64,000 nucleotides of DNA from Ophiodon elongatus (Eukaryota; Chordata; Actinopteri; Perciformes; Hexagrammidae), in the NCBI GenBank assembly GCA_016806645.1, contig JACSYO010001932.1, positions 1,989,501 through 2,053,500 on the forward strand. The letters run 5' to 3'. Below are positions 1-13,280 of the stretch, piece after piece; position 1 is the first letter of the stretch, and the number at the start of each line of letters is the position of its first letter. Under the pieces are notes generated by a model. That model did no database searches, was not told where the DNA came from, and saw only the letters and a list, made by a program, of their open reading frames with translations. The position numbers were made by a program, and so were the translations under genes.

Positions 1-1165
1 TATGCAAATGCTCCATTTCGGTATCTTATCATCAGATCTCAGGAAGCAGCATGCCACTGTGTCTGTGCTTCATAATCCCATCGGACTTTACCTTATTGGA
101 AAATCAGAGAGTACATTAATATAGGTACTGCCCAGTAATATATAATACACAGTACTTTGCCTGTGATTATGCAGCTTTTATGCAGAGCATTTAGATGTAG
201 AGCACGTGCATGCAGATTCAATACTTCCTTTATGTGTCTAGCCGCACCCTATAATCATACAAATCTGCACGACTTTGCACACATGATAAACATCTACAAT
301 CACACAAGAAAGGAACTTTTTTCACTTTAGAGAGATGGCAATTGCAGGGATTGCTGCAGCGAGTAGAGGAATAGTAATTCTAGAGGAGCATAAGAGACAG
401 GCATCCAGTGGGAGAAGTACCTTTAGATGTCACTGTCAACCTCACCAGCAGGCAGCGATTGAATCAGCCCCCCTCAGGAATCCTGGGAAATGGAAGCGGG
501 GGGGATCTGAAAGCGCCTTTTTTCCCTCCTATTCTGATATACGGAACCTGCCAGAGAGTAGTCGTACATGCCAAGTCTGAAAGATAGGGACTGAGTAGAG
601 AAATAAAGTAAGGGAACAGAAAAACGAGACGGGTAGAGTGCAAGCGGAGGACCAGAGATGAGAGGGGGGAGATTGTGGAAAAAGAAAAGCGGAGCCCACG
701 GAGGGGAGGCTGAGAGTGTTTGGCAAAAGATTGAGTGAGGAGATTTATACTGAGACCATCCATCCTTCAGGCCTCTCCTGATATATAAGTTGGGAGGACA
801 CGGAGCAGATAGGATTCGGACAGAGCTCCCCGTTGCGTTTTGCCTTCAAACTCACAATGGCAGCATTCCACTGTTGTGGCGTTGTGGGCTTCGGTGCTTT
901 GACATTAATTAATTCCTGAATTGGTCAGTGTTGATGTGAATGTGGCAGGTCTATCAGTCTTGCATAATTTACGGGTAGAAGAGGAGAGACATTGATTTGT
1001 TGTTTTTGCCAGGAGACAATGAGAAGGGAGTAGATGGAAGGATTTGAACAATGGGGTTTGGAGCGCGTACAGAACATTGTATGTTCGCACAAATGTGTCT
1101 GAATTGTGTGTAGGTAGAGGTAATTGGTACAAACATGCTCGTAAGAAATCGGAAAATGGTAAATA

Positions 1166-1345
1166 GACTTGCATTCATATCGCACCTTTCTAGTCTTCAG
1201 ACCACTCAAAGCTTTGTACACTGCTTGCCAACATTCACCCATTCACACACATTCATACACTGATGGCCGAGGCTGCCATACAAGGTGACACCTGTTCAGC
1301 AGGATTCATTCACACCCCAATGGCACAGTCTTTGGGAGACAGTTT
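1166..1345. repeat. dispersed teleost repeat (CACTCAAAGC family)
   Basis: The segment matches, from memory, a common fish element with a low-GC start, the phrase GACCACTCAAAGC, a run of CATTCACACA-type words, and a later GGCACAGTC phrase. It has no coding capacity. Family assignment is from recall only; a repeat-library search would name it. Confidence 0.45.
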
Positions 1346-4300
1346 TCTCTCATATATCAAATTTATGTTCGTGATGGCTTATTTATAGGGTATGTCTGCT
1401 CTATTACTGCCAAAGTCTTGTTTGCATGGCTTGGGTTTTTATTCTTGATGGTACTCCCTGGTTGACTTAACTTATTTGGAAGAAAAAAACAAAGGTGTCC
1501 CAGATCCACACAACCTTCTCGGGCAGGTTTTGACTATGTAGTTTGTTAGTGACAAAATAAAGTCAGTATGCGGACTTAAAAAGTGTGCTGTTAACATACA
1601 CTTCTCTCCAACAATGCACAAAGGAAATGGAGGAGCTGCTCAAAGCTGTAAAAAAAACAACAACAACAAAATTACAGATGGGGATGAAACAGCATTAGAA
1701 ACACCTCAGAAAACAAAAACTAACAATTACATTGTTTGTTGTGAGGTTTAATCTGCAGTGGAATTCTAAAAACAAAGTTTGATCAGCGTTTTTACAATGC
1801 AACTATTGTGTCATGTTGAGTTCTTAGAAGGTCCAATCTTCAAAAACAGTATACCATAAAGATAACTACCATGTTAGTATACTGTGTACAAATAATATGT
1901 AGTATTTCAGTTATTCCTCCAAATTAAGTGGTGGCTTATAATATGTCTGGTCTCAAAAGTTTAAAATCCTAATTTCTTTTACCTGAATTTCAACTTAAAT
2001 TCGTATATTCTGGTCTACAACTCTGGTTTCTGCTCATCCCGTTATGTATGTTCATGTGCATGCTTGTGTTCAAGATTTTGTTGATGCATATTTGTGTGCT
2101 TTTGTACAGTGAGTAGGCCTAAATGTGGCATTCAGCATGCATGGCCATGATTCCAAACATTTCACTTGGCTACTCCTCACGTTGTTTCAACATCATATTG
2201 ATACTCCATCTTCCATCTACCTGAGTCATTTAGTCCAGCCGTATGTTTGTATTGATTTTAATCTGCAACCTGAATAGATCCTAACCGTCGGCCACTTCCT
2301 CTTCCCCCATCCCATACTTCTTTCTCTGATTGTGTACATTGTTTCACCAGGCTCCGCTCTGTTAGATGCTATAAATGATGTATAATTCATTCCACGCAGC
2401 CATGCCTGCACAACAGATTGGATTAATGTATGAATGCCTCCCCTGACCCATAACATCTATCTCCAGGTTCCTTGCTAAATTATAATGCATTCCACACAGT
2501 TATTTTGTGAATGTGAAAACAGGCTACTTTTCTCTTTGTTGGTAAAACAATTCAGTCAAGCTGAAGTCTCCGTGCAGCCCTGTCTAGTTTAGGAATTCAA
2601 AGTGTGTGCTTTAATCAGTAGAATAGCTTGATTAGCTTCTCACAGCATTTAGCATTTTACAGCATCAATATATCTTTGTTAAATTAAATGTGATACCTTC
2701 ATATAACTATTATAAAACACTGACCCCGCCCCCTCAGCGATTGTCCAGAAGTCAAGCTTTAGATTTCTCCTCACGTTGGCAGTGCACTGCATTGAAACAG
2801 TTTGGAGGGTGGTGCCTTTTTTTGAAGCTCTTACCTGATCTTCTGTTCTAGAAAACTACATTCAAAATCCAATTGACATTTGACACTGATAACTAAAAAT
2901 ACAGCTTTGGAGCCAAGCCTCTCTCAACAGTATGTCGCATGGCTCGCTTCACGTGTCTAGATAAGGACGGTAGTTTTTTTAAAAACAATCCACTATTGTG
3001 GTTTTTCTAACATTTACGTTTATAGCAGCCTGTAACGAAAATGACCAAAGATAATGCATTGAGTGGTTCTCACCCTCATCTGGGAGCTAATGTTAGCTCA
3101 ATTAGCTGGCTAGCAACAGCTGATAAAATCTGCCAGCGACAGCTGTCATTTCAGCCGGAAAAAATTGATGGTTGCAGACCAGAAATGAGACGCTGTTTTG
3201 TCGATGGACCCATTGTTTAAAAAAAAATTATTCTCTAGCACAGCAAATGTCATGTCATGGGCACTATTTTCTTAAATTACTATCACGTTTCCATTCAATT
3301 TGAATGCTTTTCTAAAATCTTTCCTCTTCTCTTCGAAAGAATTGACTCTTGGACTTTCACTCCTTCTACAATTCAGCAATGCTATAAAAGCTCATGTGTT
3401 GTAAAGCAATTTCCCTGTGCCATATACCACCACAGCACAATCTATAATAAGAGCAGATAAGGAATGTGCAGAGTACGGCGCAATGTAGTACGGCGCAACA
3501 TAGACCGCCGAAGTGATCATCTGTTTCTTTATGACGCGTTTGCAGTACTGGTGGTTTATTGATAGTAAAGTGCAACACCTCCAATAGCCAATCTATTAGC
3601 CAGAAATAGCACAGTTTGCAGCTTTCATACATGCCAGTGTTTGTAAAGAAGATTATCATCATTATCTTCAGAGACACATGTTTACAGTGCACATCTGCAA
3701 CCCGCCAGACATGTAGCAATATCAGTTCTGAGAAGAAAATCAAACAAATGCTGAAGTATCCTCCCACACTACAGCTGCAGCAACCCTGAAGTGAAGGTTT
3801 TCATATCAAGTGGTTGACTTCTGATTAAATTTGCAACACGTCTTAAAATTTAATAGAATACTATTGGTTTGAATATCAAAATACAGTCATGAAGCTGCAG
3901 CACAAGCTTTGCTTTGCCAACCACCACTCTGGCCAGAACCACCATTACCATCCCCAGCATTAGCGTGGCCCTGAATTATTTATTGTTTTCTGATTGCTAA
4001 CTGACATCTCAGGTTTCTCCTTCACCACATGAACACACCTACGCTGTCTGCCAATCTGTGGTTGATGGTACTCCAAGACCACTTTATCTACGAGCACGGC
4101 CAGCGCTGCAGCATTTGTTTATAGCGGTGCTTATTTATTTTCCGGGATGATTTGCTAACAGCAGGCACAGGGCACACAGGTTGTTGGAGGTAATGAGCAT
4201 GGAAGAGAGAAAGGAAGGAGGAAACAAGAGAGGAGAGGGAGAAACGGAGAGGGATGCTAGCTAAACAGTGTTTTTATGGAGGATAATTTTCCTCCCCAGA

Positions 4301-4836
4301 AGGCAGTGATTGGCATTAATTACCTAACAGGTGCTAACAGCGATGAATCTCATAATTAACCAGTTTAGATTTTGTTCATTTGGGAAGACATGAGTATGAG
4401 GCGGCGGGTGTTGAAGTGTGTGTGAGCATGTGTTTGGTGTGAGTGTGCATGCAAAGGAGAAAACAGAAGAGAGGGAGAAACATTATGTCACAGAGAGACC
4501 ATGTATGTACAGTAATTATGCTTGCAAATGTGTGTGTTTCTGTTTCTGTATTGGATACATGGGACATTTATTTTAGCTGTGATTCTCCAGATTAAGGTAT
4601 TTTTTAGTTTTTGTCACAATGACCTCTCTTGTGGTCTGGACAAAAAGTTTTCAGCTATCGGAGCTCAGAGTTTGTACTTGACGAAGATATGCGTATGAGG
4701 CAGTCATTTTTGCCATACTTCTCCCTAATGTGGAGTTTTAGAGACTCAGGTGTGAGGGCAAACCTTTGTTGCCCTGCAGAAATGTGTGTCAGTGGAAGCC
4801 TAATGGGAAAACAAGAGCATTGCAGCTCATTTGGCT

Positions 4837-4858
4837 TTTCTTTTTTTTTTTTTTTTTT
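4837..4858. repeat. poly-T tract
   Basis: A nearly pure run of about 18-20 T, just upstream of the perfect hairpin at 4898-4931. It could be the tail of a reverse-strand retroposed element, but I see no body to go with it. Confidence 0.8.
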
Positions 4859-4897
4859 GCATCATTGGCTCATTTGGTCATGGGTTACAAGTTATAT

Positions 4898-4931
4898 GTT
4901 GGTTATACCATTTCTAAATGGTATAACCAAC
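4898..4931. repeat. perfect 16-bp inverted repeat, 2-base loop
   Basis: The left arm GTTGGTTATACCATTT (4898-4913) is followed by CT and then the exact reverse complement AAATGGTATAACCAAC (4916-4931). All 16 pairs match. The flanks do not extend the pairing. It may be a compact relic of a palindromic mobile element or a structural hairpin; function unknown. Confidence 0.9.
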
Positions 4932-5834
4932 GCTGGAATCGGTGGATATCTGACTGTGCCTGTCACTGAAGCTACAGCAGGAGCTCTATTCTGGAGCCCC
5001 TCGGTGAGATGACAACTGTTGTTCCACGGTGGGTTATCATGCCGAAAGGATCCAAGTGTGACTAAACTGGAGCGAAGAAGACTAAACTTGGTTAGCAACA
5101 ATAATCTGATACACCGACCTTTTCAAACCTGTAGTGTTGACACCAAAGAACACGCCAGCATGATGCGTATGACAACTTGTTCTCATTCTTTGCAAACAAC
5201 ATCGGCAACCAGCATTGTTTGAGTGCACTGATCTGAGATGACCGAGAGTTTGGATTTGATTCGCCTGGTTTTGGCCTGACTACAGGATTGCTGACAATCT
5301 GCTTTCACCCCTTTGATTCACACACAAGCTGATGTGGGATCTGTAGTTTTTGCTCACACCATTCTATGTAGATTATTGACACATCCCAAAAACAACAATC
5401 AATTTGGGTGAATCAGCAGGCCAATCACCAACAAGCTTGCCTTACTTAAAACTATTCCAATATTCTGTTACAATAACGGATTTAATTGCTATGGCTAACA
5501 CTAACCGATGCAAAAAAAATGCTGGTCATGTGACATATGACTTGTTATAATGTATTATCTGTGTCAAAGCAGAGATTTGTCCTTATAAACTGGCACCTCC
5601 CTGCATGTAGCTGGTAGTAGTGTTTGTCCCCTGCGGGCTTCTCGCTCTGGGCTCTGGGTTAGTTTATGGTCGGCTCCTGGCAGGGAATGCAGCACCCGGC
5701 GGGGTAGGGTGTGGGGGGTTGTCCATATGGGGATTTCCTTATGTTATGACCCACTTCTTATCTTACCCCCCATGCTGTCGCTAAGAATCCATATCTCGCC
5801 TGCCTCCCCGTTCTGAAGCATTCGTTAAGCAGAA

Positions 5835-5848
5835 GGGGGGGGGGGGGT
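5835..5848. repeat. poly-G tract
   Basis: A run of about 13 G within a locally GC-rich stretch. A second G run lies at about 14031-14044. Such runs can form G-rich structures and are prone to sequencing error; no gene is associated. Confidence 0.7.
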
Positions 5849-8769
5849 CTTTGCCTGTTCACACTGCTTCCCTCACACTCACTGTTGCCAAGACATGAAG
5901 CCGTGCGGGAGAAGAGTCGACAGTTACACTGGCACTCTGCGGGACTGTAGGGACAGAGCGCCTCAGTCCCGCCCCGCAACGGAGTGGAAAACAATTCATC
6001 GCTCTCCATTGACTTTGTATCGCGTTAGATGGGGCCTCTTCGCCACTTTGGTTTGCTAGCAAACATCAGAAAAATGGCAGTGTTGTGCGACGCACTACCA
6101 ACACGGTAAAGGATGTAGGCAACAAGATGTGGAAGAATGGGAAAACTCTGGGATCCTGACAAATGCCAGTTTTAAGCAACTTGTGTTATAGTAGAATGTG
6201 GCTACATCAGAAAGCTATGCAGTTAGCTATTATGTAAACAAGTGCCTTATCTTACTACAGTAACCTGCGAACACATAGCTAACATCTGCCGTCACTTGTC
6301 CCATCCCATAATGTTTTTACTTATAAACAGCACCCCTGGTAGACATAGGGTGCTAAAATAATCTTTTGACGTGCTGGAAAAAAAGTTTTTAGCTAGCTGC
6401 AGTTTGCGTTTCAGCCCTTGGATACATAGTTTGGCGCCGGTTGTTTTCCCCTCCGGTGGGCCTGGTTTTCAAAGTATGATGCGTTGCACAACAGACGTCA
6501 CATAAATGCTACCACATACCAACAAGGGCTCATGGAGAAAGCAAATGCGTTTAAAGGGAAAGCACCTGTAAACTGCACAGATGGACAATGGGTGCAAACA
6601 TGTGCACCCACACGCGTGCAGTCGTACAGTTTGTATATACTCACATGCATCAATATATGCTACCGTTTCTGTTGTTCTTTGTGCAATTCTATTAGCCACT
6701 GTCACAGACACACAGGCACATCTACACACACAAAACAGAATGGCACACACACTCACACACTGTACACTTTGCACCCTGCCAGTGCTTGTGTTCTCCTGCT
6801 TACAAATGGAGCGAGGCAGACGGTCTTTCTTCAGTAACCTACTTTTTTCCTCTACCCTCTCCCTTTTTATTTTTCTCCCCCCACTGGCATCCCTAACACT
6901 TCAAGGGAGTATGGATGTCTCGCATGAGTCGATTCCTGCAGCGCGAACCATCAACAAGCGACACGTTTAGTTTATATTGCTAATAATAGAACGTCGCCGA
7001 GGCATCCTTTGTGGACGAATAGACAGGTCCTGCGGTAGAGTGTGGGATTCACTCGCGAGGCTAATCTGTCGTTCTTAGTGTGGAGATCCCTCGGGCCCAC
7101 TCCGAGGTTCCTGAAAGATTATTTCGGCTCCCCTCAATTTTTACATCTTTCATGAGCTGGGGGAAAGCAAGGGGGATGGTATCGGATGCCTTCCTGTCTT
7201 ATGTGTTTGAATGTACAATGCAGTGAAAGTGCGCTGACCAGCTCCCTCTGCAGCGAGACAGATAAATACTCAGGATCCTTCTGACAACAGATGGACTGAA
7301 GAGGCAGGGGATTGAGTGAGAAGAGGAGGCACAGAGCGAAAGAGAAGACAGGGTAAACAGGTACACAAATAACACACGGATAAGAGCGCGTCGCTTACCA
7401 TGTGCTGATATCAGACAGGCATATGGCAGCAACGCAAAGGCAGAGACAGAGGGAGAGGAGAGATTACCCTGAACACCAAGCCTCCCAATCTGGCCCCTCG
7501 GTAATCTTTTTCCCCATTAGTAAACCTTCTTCTGAGCAGAAACAGTCCTGCACTGTGCTTAGTTTTATCAGCCGTTAGCTCCGTTAGCTGTATTAGCCCC
7601 GTTAGCTATTAGCTCAGTTTAGCTAAACAACACCGTAAGACTCCCATCGCCAGGAAAAGTGAACTGAGAAAAAACGCTGCGTTGTAGTCAGGGTTTGGTT
7701 CAGTTTGCCATTTGCTGAGCGATAGTTACGCGGCTGGTTAAGAGAAGTGAGGAGTCTGCAGTCAATGACAGTACAACACAGTCAATAATATGTGCTTTTA
7801 AAAAAGTGTGAATCACAACAACCACAAGAGTTCTTGAACATGCAGTCGTAAATGAGCGCAAAAAAATGGTTGGCTGATGGGTTCAGCAGTATGCAAGATC
7901 AGCCATGGACAGACAGACAAACACAGACGCAAATGCTCGCATGCATACACGCACACACACTCACATAACTGAAAAACATAATCTCCTGGCAGATATAATA
8001 ATAAAGCACCTCATCGCATTCAGTTAAACCAAATTATACTTTCACAGTTTAGAGAACTCCAGAGAACACGAGAAAGAACAAAAAGACAGGAAAGGATTGT
8101 GTTGAGCGTCTGCAAGCGAAAACAAATTACGTCTGTAGATGATGATAAAGCATCATGTTATCGACCTGTTGTGCTTCGAGCCAATTCTGGAACGTATGTA
8201 ACGAGGGGTTATTTGTACTGCGGATCTATAGACATACACACAGAAAAGAAAGGCAGTTAATTGCGGTCTAGGATTGATTAGATAGTTCTGATGTTGTGTG
8301 AACTGCACGCAGCTTGGGCTGTTACTTCTCGCGTTTAACTCCCGAATTTGACTGAATGCGACAATTATTGTCATACATTTCTCCTCCTGCTGCAGGCTGG
8401 CTGGCTGGCTGGCTGCTGGATGAGCATGAGAAATCTGCCTACTGCCCTGTCTTGTCTTAGCAGGCCAAGAAAAGCCCCTCACAGCTGTGCTCCAACACTT
8501 AAACCTGCCAGGGATTCAGCCCAGGGGCCAGGTGCAGCAGACTAAAGCTTTTAACATAAAGCTTCTCGTCAGTGGAGCCAGAGAAGCAGACTGTCGGTCA
8601 CAGACTGCAGGGGAATGAATTCTGAGGTTACGTTTCATTAAACCCTATCAGCTATCAGAATCCTGCCTTCAGCACATCAGCTTTATTATAATAGAGGCTG
8701 CTGGATTATATCAGTTTGACCTCTACTACAAAGCATTACCTATTGCTGGTGTTGTATAGAAAAATGTTA

Positions 8770-8985
8770 AGTAAATAAAAATGTAACATCAGCATGGCCT
8801 AATGCCCACAATAACAGTGCTAACATGCTGATGTTTAACAGGTACAATGTTTGGTATAAAAGCATCATTCACAATCTTAGTTTGTCTACATTTCGTAATA
8901 AGCAGTGGACATAAAGTACAACTGAGGGAATTGCATTGGCTTTGCAGGTATTTGGTCATAAACCAAAGTATTGAGTGCTGCAGGC
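8770..8985. repeat. dispersed repeat, GCTAACATGCTGATG family, copy 1
   Basis: It carries the words TGCTAACATGCTGATGTTTA, then AGGTACAATGTTTGG, and later TTTGCAGGTATTTGGTCATA. The same order of words recurs at 27925-28290 and 63477-63600. This is a high-copy non-coding family I recognise from percomorph fish. A related, more decayed stretch continues at about 9475-9690 (GACATTTTGACCTGA and later words of the same family). Confidence 0.65.
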
Positions 8986-9474
8986 ATGATGTACTTTTGC
9001 ATGACAACCTGGAAGTTAGCATTGCACTGGTGCCTTTGAAATATTTTTTTGGGGGGGGATTATTGCAGAAAATGGGCTCTTACAGGTTTTGTTCAGCAAA
9101 ATAGTCTTCACAAACGAACACCACTTTTATGATTTTTGAAGCGTAATTGGTTAAACTGCCAGAAGTTAAAATGTAAAATACGTTAGGCTGTAAACGAACT
9201 ACATTACGGGCGCATGACTTCACGTCACGTAAAGGCGGAGTACTGTTCAAGGTTTTGTAGCCTCATTATGCCACTTGTTAGAAACTGCCTTTTTAAAGAC
9301 ATGTAAAAGCTTCAAAATTAACGAGTGGGATATTTACCAACATTAAAATCTTCCAAGCTTGTGCTAACCACAAATGTTATTTCAGGCATTTAGCAATTTT
9401 TTTTTTATAAAAACATTCAATTCGAGAAAAGGGAGGTGCAAAAATGTTGACTCATTTCTGGGTTTTAGGACTCA

Positions 9475-9690
9475 TTCTGCAGCACTCTATTGGACAAAGT
9501 GACATTTTGACCTGACGGTATCACTGGACGAAGAAAAACTAATTAGTAGCAAGGTTCCAAATTTCATTTCAAGACATTCAAAAGTTGGGAAAAGTCACAG
9601 GATTGCCATGGTTATGGGTTCATCATCTGGGAACCATGACTGATTGATAAGATATTTTAGTGTGGACCAACTGACCGCTCAAATTCAAGT
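9475..9690. repeat. decayed continuation of the GCTAACATG repeat family
   Basis: Words such as GTGACATTTTGACCTGA, CCAAATTTCATTTCA and GTGTGGACCAACTGACCG follow the order of the distal half of the same repeat family seen at 27925-28290. It is diverged and may be a separate copy. No coding potential. Confidence 0.45.
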
Positions 9691-10849
9691 AAATTAATTT
9701 GATGCACAATACTGTTTCATGGCCTTTTACAAAAACAAATGATAGCTGCCGCAATATCGTATGCCCTCAGTTTAAATCACATATGTTCTGCTTTACTTTT
9801 GTCATCATACATACCATAACTACCTGACAGGCTCTCCGAAGCAACCCTTGGAAAGCAGTGTCCTGACTGTCTCTCTCCGGTGGTATCTGGGTCGGTCCTG
9901 TTAACATGTTGTCAGAGGTGTCAGCCCCCCGTGGAGACACACATCATTATCATCACAATCTCCCACTGCCTCCCTCCCTCTATATGTCTGTCTCGCTTTG
10001 TCTGTAGCAGCATGTTGCTCTCAGTTGATGGAACGGCAGCCCCGCTGCTGACTCATAACACTGAGTGATGAGGGGAAAAGGTATATCCCAGTAAGTCAAG
10101 GTGGCACTGCAGTGGTAGCATCCTGCCAATCAGAAACACTCAAACGAGCTCTTGAAAACAGACTCATGGAAGAAGAAAAAAGTTAGACAAACATAAAGGA
10201 AACTTTGTCCCCCTTTTCTGGGAAACACTCGTAATCGGCCCATGACTTACAAATGGAACATTTTTCTGCGAGAGAAAGACAGAAGATCATTGAGACAAAC
10301 AATAGGCCCAGATGTTATTGCGGATGCTCTGTTGCTTTGAGTGGTGCTTCATTATCATGATGAATAAGGGCTCCTCTTTGTCAATCATGTGCTTTAGTGG
10401 AGCAGGTATTTATTTCTCAGTTTTCATTGTCTGCCTGTCTCTCTCTCTCTCTGAGGCCTGGTGACTGATGAGCCCCATCAACGGGGAGGAACACCCATTC
10501 TGTAGCCACCGGAGATAACTGCCTGAGGCACTTTTCGAGATAAAACACAAATCTGACTTATGATATTTTGAAATACCAAAACAAGGAAATTCTTTGACAC
10601 CTTATTGGGGTCAGGTGAGTGTGTGGAGACATGGCTGGAATGAAAATAATGTGGTTTACTTTCAGAGCTGTTATCTTCACCGACTTCAAAAACTGCATAC
10701 TTCCCTCCATGGAACTCATTGGGATCAACATGTGGGAAGGTACTGCTATGGCATCAAAAACTAATGTAATAATGTAACTCAAATAAATGTAGCGGATAAT
10801 GAACACACTTTGTTTTATAATGACATAGACAGATAAACTGTATTCAGTG

Positions 10850-11260
10850 TGGATCGGTCACATCAGGGCCGATACTCGATCCTCCCAGTATAAAGTCAAT
10901 ATCGGGACAGATACCGTTCGAGCAAATCACTAATTGATTGTGCTTCACGCAAACAGTAAATTAGATCTTACTGGGGACCTGATATGCCAGATCGGTATTA
11001 GGGTCGATTCTTACCTTATTAGGCGGCTCGGGATTTGTCCAGGTTTGACTAATCAATAATAAATACAGTTTATTTGTCAGTGTCCTTCAACCAATCGGTT
11101 ACATACATTATATCAGAGTTTTCACAGTAACTTGACAGAAAATTATCCAAAGAAGTTCCACTGAGTGCAGTACACAGTTTTTAAATTTAGAAAAAGCGAG
11201 CTACAGTATTGGATTGGGAATTGGTATTGGCAAATACCCAATATTTCTTGTAACTGGTGA
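10850..11260. mobile_element. hAT-like non-autonomous element, probable relic
   Basis: The left part holds GGGCCGATACTCGATCC and the right part ATTGGATTGGGAATTGGTATT, giving the 'GATCGG...GATAC' and 'GGTATTGGCAAATAC' style ends found in many fish hAT-derived elements. No transposase frame is present. Family and exact ends are inferred from recalled word patterns. Confidence 0.4.
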
Positions 11261-12927
11261 GAAATTAAGTCAGTAATTATTCCCTAGATGATGATTACTT
11301 TCTGAGCATTGCTCTAATGGTCATTACAGCATCACAGTTATCGTAATACTATATATTACTATTGAATTTCTGTCATGCTTCTAATCTATAAATTAAAGCT
11401 TATTCAACAGTCATACTAGAGACGAGGCCAATGTAGTGGGATTTTGTTGTTGATATTTAATTGCAGTTATTAAACAGAATTCAGCAGCTTTTCTTTCCAA
11501 ACAACCTTTTGCACAGTCTGTTTTCTACCTGGTGTTCTCCCACACATCTGTCAGCACTCTGCAGCGCTGAGAACTTATGGTTTTTAGGCATCTGATAAAC
11601 AGGTCTTGTTATCCGGAGGTGTTATTTGGCATTTTGTTTGCTCGAACGCCCTTCACGTGTGAGTTGTTTCCATCCACTCGTACAGTCTAGATGCCACAAG
11701 GTAGATTCTTTTTCCGTTTAAATGTGAGTGTGAAGTCAGCTGCAATGACACATTATGATGCCGTTACAAATGGATGACCCCATCTGCAATGCTTTAGGAG
11801 TTGGATACAGATAATAATCAAAGGTAACTATACAGTATGTGTCAGATGCAGTGGGAAAGGAAAATTATGGAATATGTTCAAAGGAAGCAGCTCAAAGAAC
11901 AGTAATGGTCATTATCAGCATTGTTTTGATACTGATCACGTTTTTTTTTTTGTTCCCACACAGCTTATTTTAAAACCCAATATCCTTTAACTGAGCTATT
12001 TCTAGTTGAAACAGGTCTTTATAGATATCAGAGTGACATTTTACTATTGAGTCAGTCACCAGCTTTAACAATGTCCTGTGAGACTCCAGTCAAAGCATTG
12101 TCCTGTGACAAGACAACACAAGAAGGAAATGGTTGTTGAATCCTGTTGCAAAGGGTCCTCTGTGAATAGGAGAGAGAGAGAAAAAAAGAGGAGCAATAGA
12201 AATCGATAGCACTTCAAAATGAGGAAGGTATGACGGAAGGCTCTAATCATAAAAAGGTGCAACTGAAGTCATTGTGTTTTCAAAGGCTCAGGGAGGAACA
12301 ATTAAGGGAAGATAAGCTATTTTCTCTCCTATCATTTCCCGCCGCCATTTTCCACGACAGACTTTTCAATAATACGGTTTCTCTGAATCACACTCCTATC
12401 TGTTTAATGGTCAGCCCTCATGAGAATTGCTCAGAGATATGTGATCACTTTTGGAATAGAGTTGGCTGCACATATTTCCCTTTGGCCCATTTCTCTGCAT
12501 CTCTCAGGCATTTCACGACACAATCCCCCCCCTTCTTCTAAGCTCCCTCTCACTATCTCTTCCTAAATGGGAGTGTGCTCATGCGCTAATGAGCGAAGAC
12601 AAAGCTTGCAGCATATGGTGATGATAATGAGATGAACAATGTTTGGAATACAGGGCCATATATAAGGCTTAGGATCTGACACATTGCTTTGGAGAAGACA
12701 GACAGTGTTGTGCACTAAATGCCATAAACCTTAAGGCTACGCAACATGATATATGTTATTCATGGCTGTTAATGGTTGTGTGAACTGGATGATGTTTAAC
12801 ACCATTATAAAAGTGGATATTGATACAGTATTTCTTTCATACGAATGAACTGTCAATGTTTATGGCTTAGACACGTTTGAATTCATGTGACAGAAGCAAG
12901 ATGTTTAAAACATTCAGCCTATTCATA

Positions 12928-13280
12928 ACTTTTAGCTAACTATTTCAACCAATTATAGCCTACATTACTTTTAGCTAACCATTTCAACCAATTATAGCAT
13001 ACATGTCTTTTAGCTAACCATTTCAACCAATTATAGCATACATGACTTTTAGCTAACCATTTCAACCAATTATAGCATACATGACTTTTAGCTAACCATT
13101 TCAACCAATTATACTACACTACTTTTAACTAACCATTTCAACCAATTATCCATATTTTCTAGCTAACCATGTATCTGTTTTAGCTATTTCAACTCCTTAT
13201 CAGTTACTTAATAGCTAAGAATTTCAACCATTGACTTTAAGCTATTTCACCATTTATCCAAAAGTTATTCTTTTCAGCTG
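12928..13280. repeat. 39-bp tandem repeat array
   Basis: Successive units start at 12928, 12967, 13006, 13045 and 13084, exactly 39 bases apart, each built on ACTTTTAGCTAACC followed by ATTTCAACCAATTATAGC. The next starts at 13121 (37 bases) and the array then decays into shorter pieces of the same words (TAGCTA, TTTCAACC) up to about 13280. The central units are almost identical, the outer ones degenerate, as expected when an array is homogenised in its middle. It is intronic and non-coding. Confidence 0.92.
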
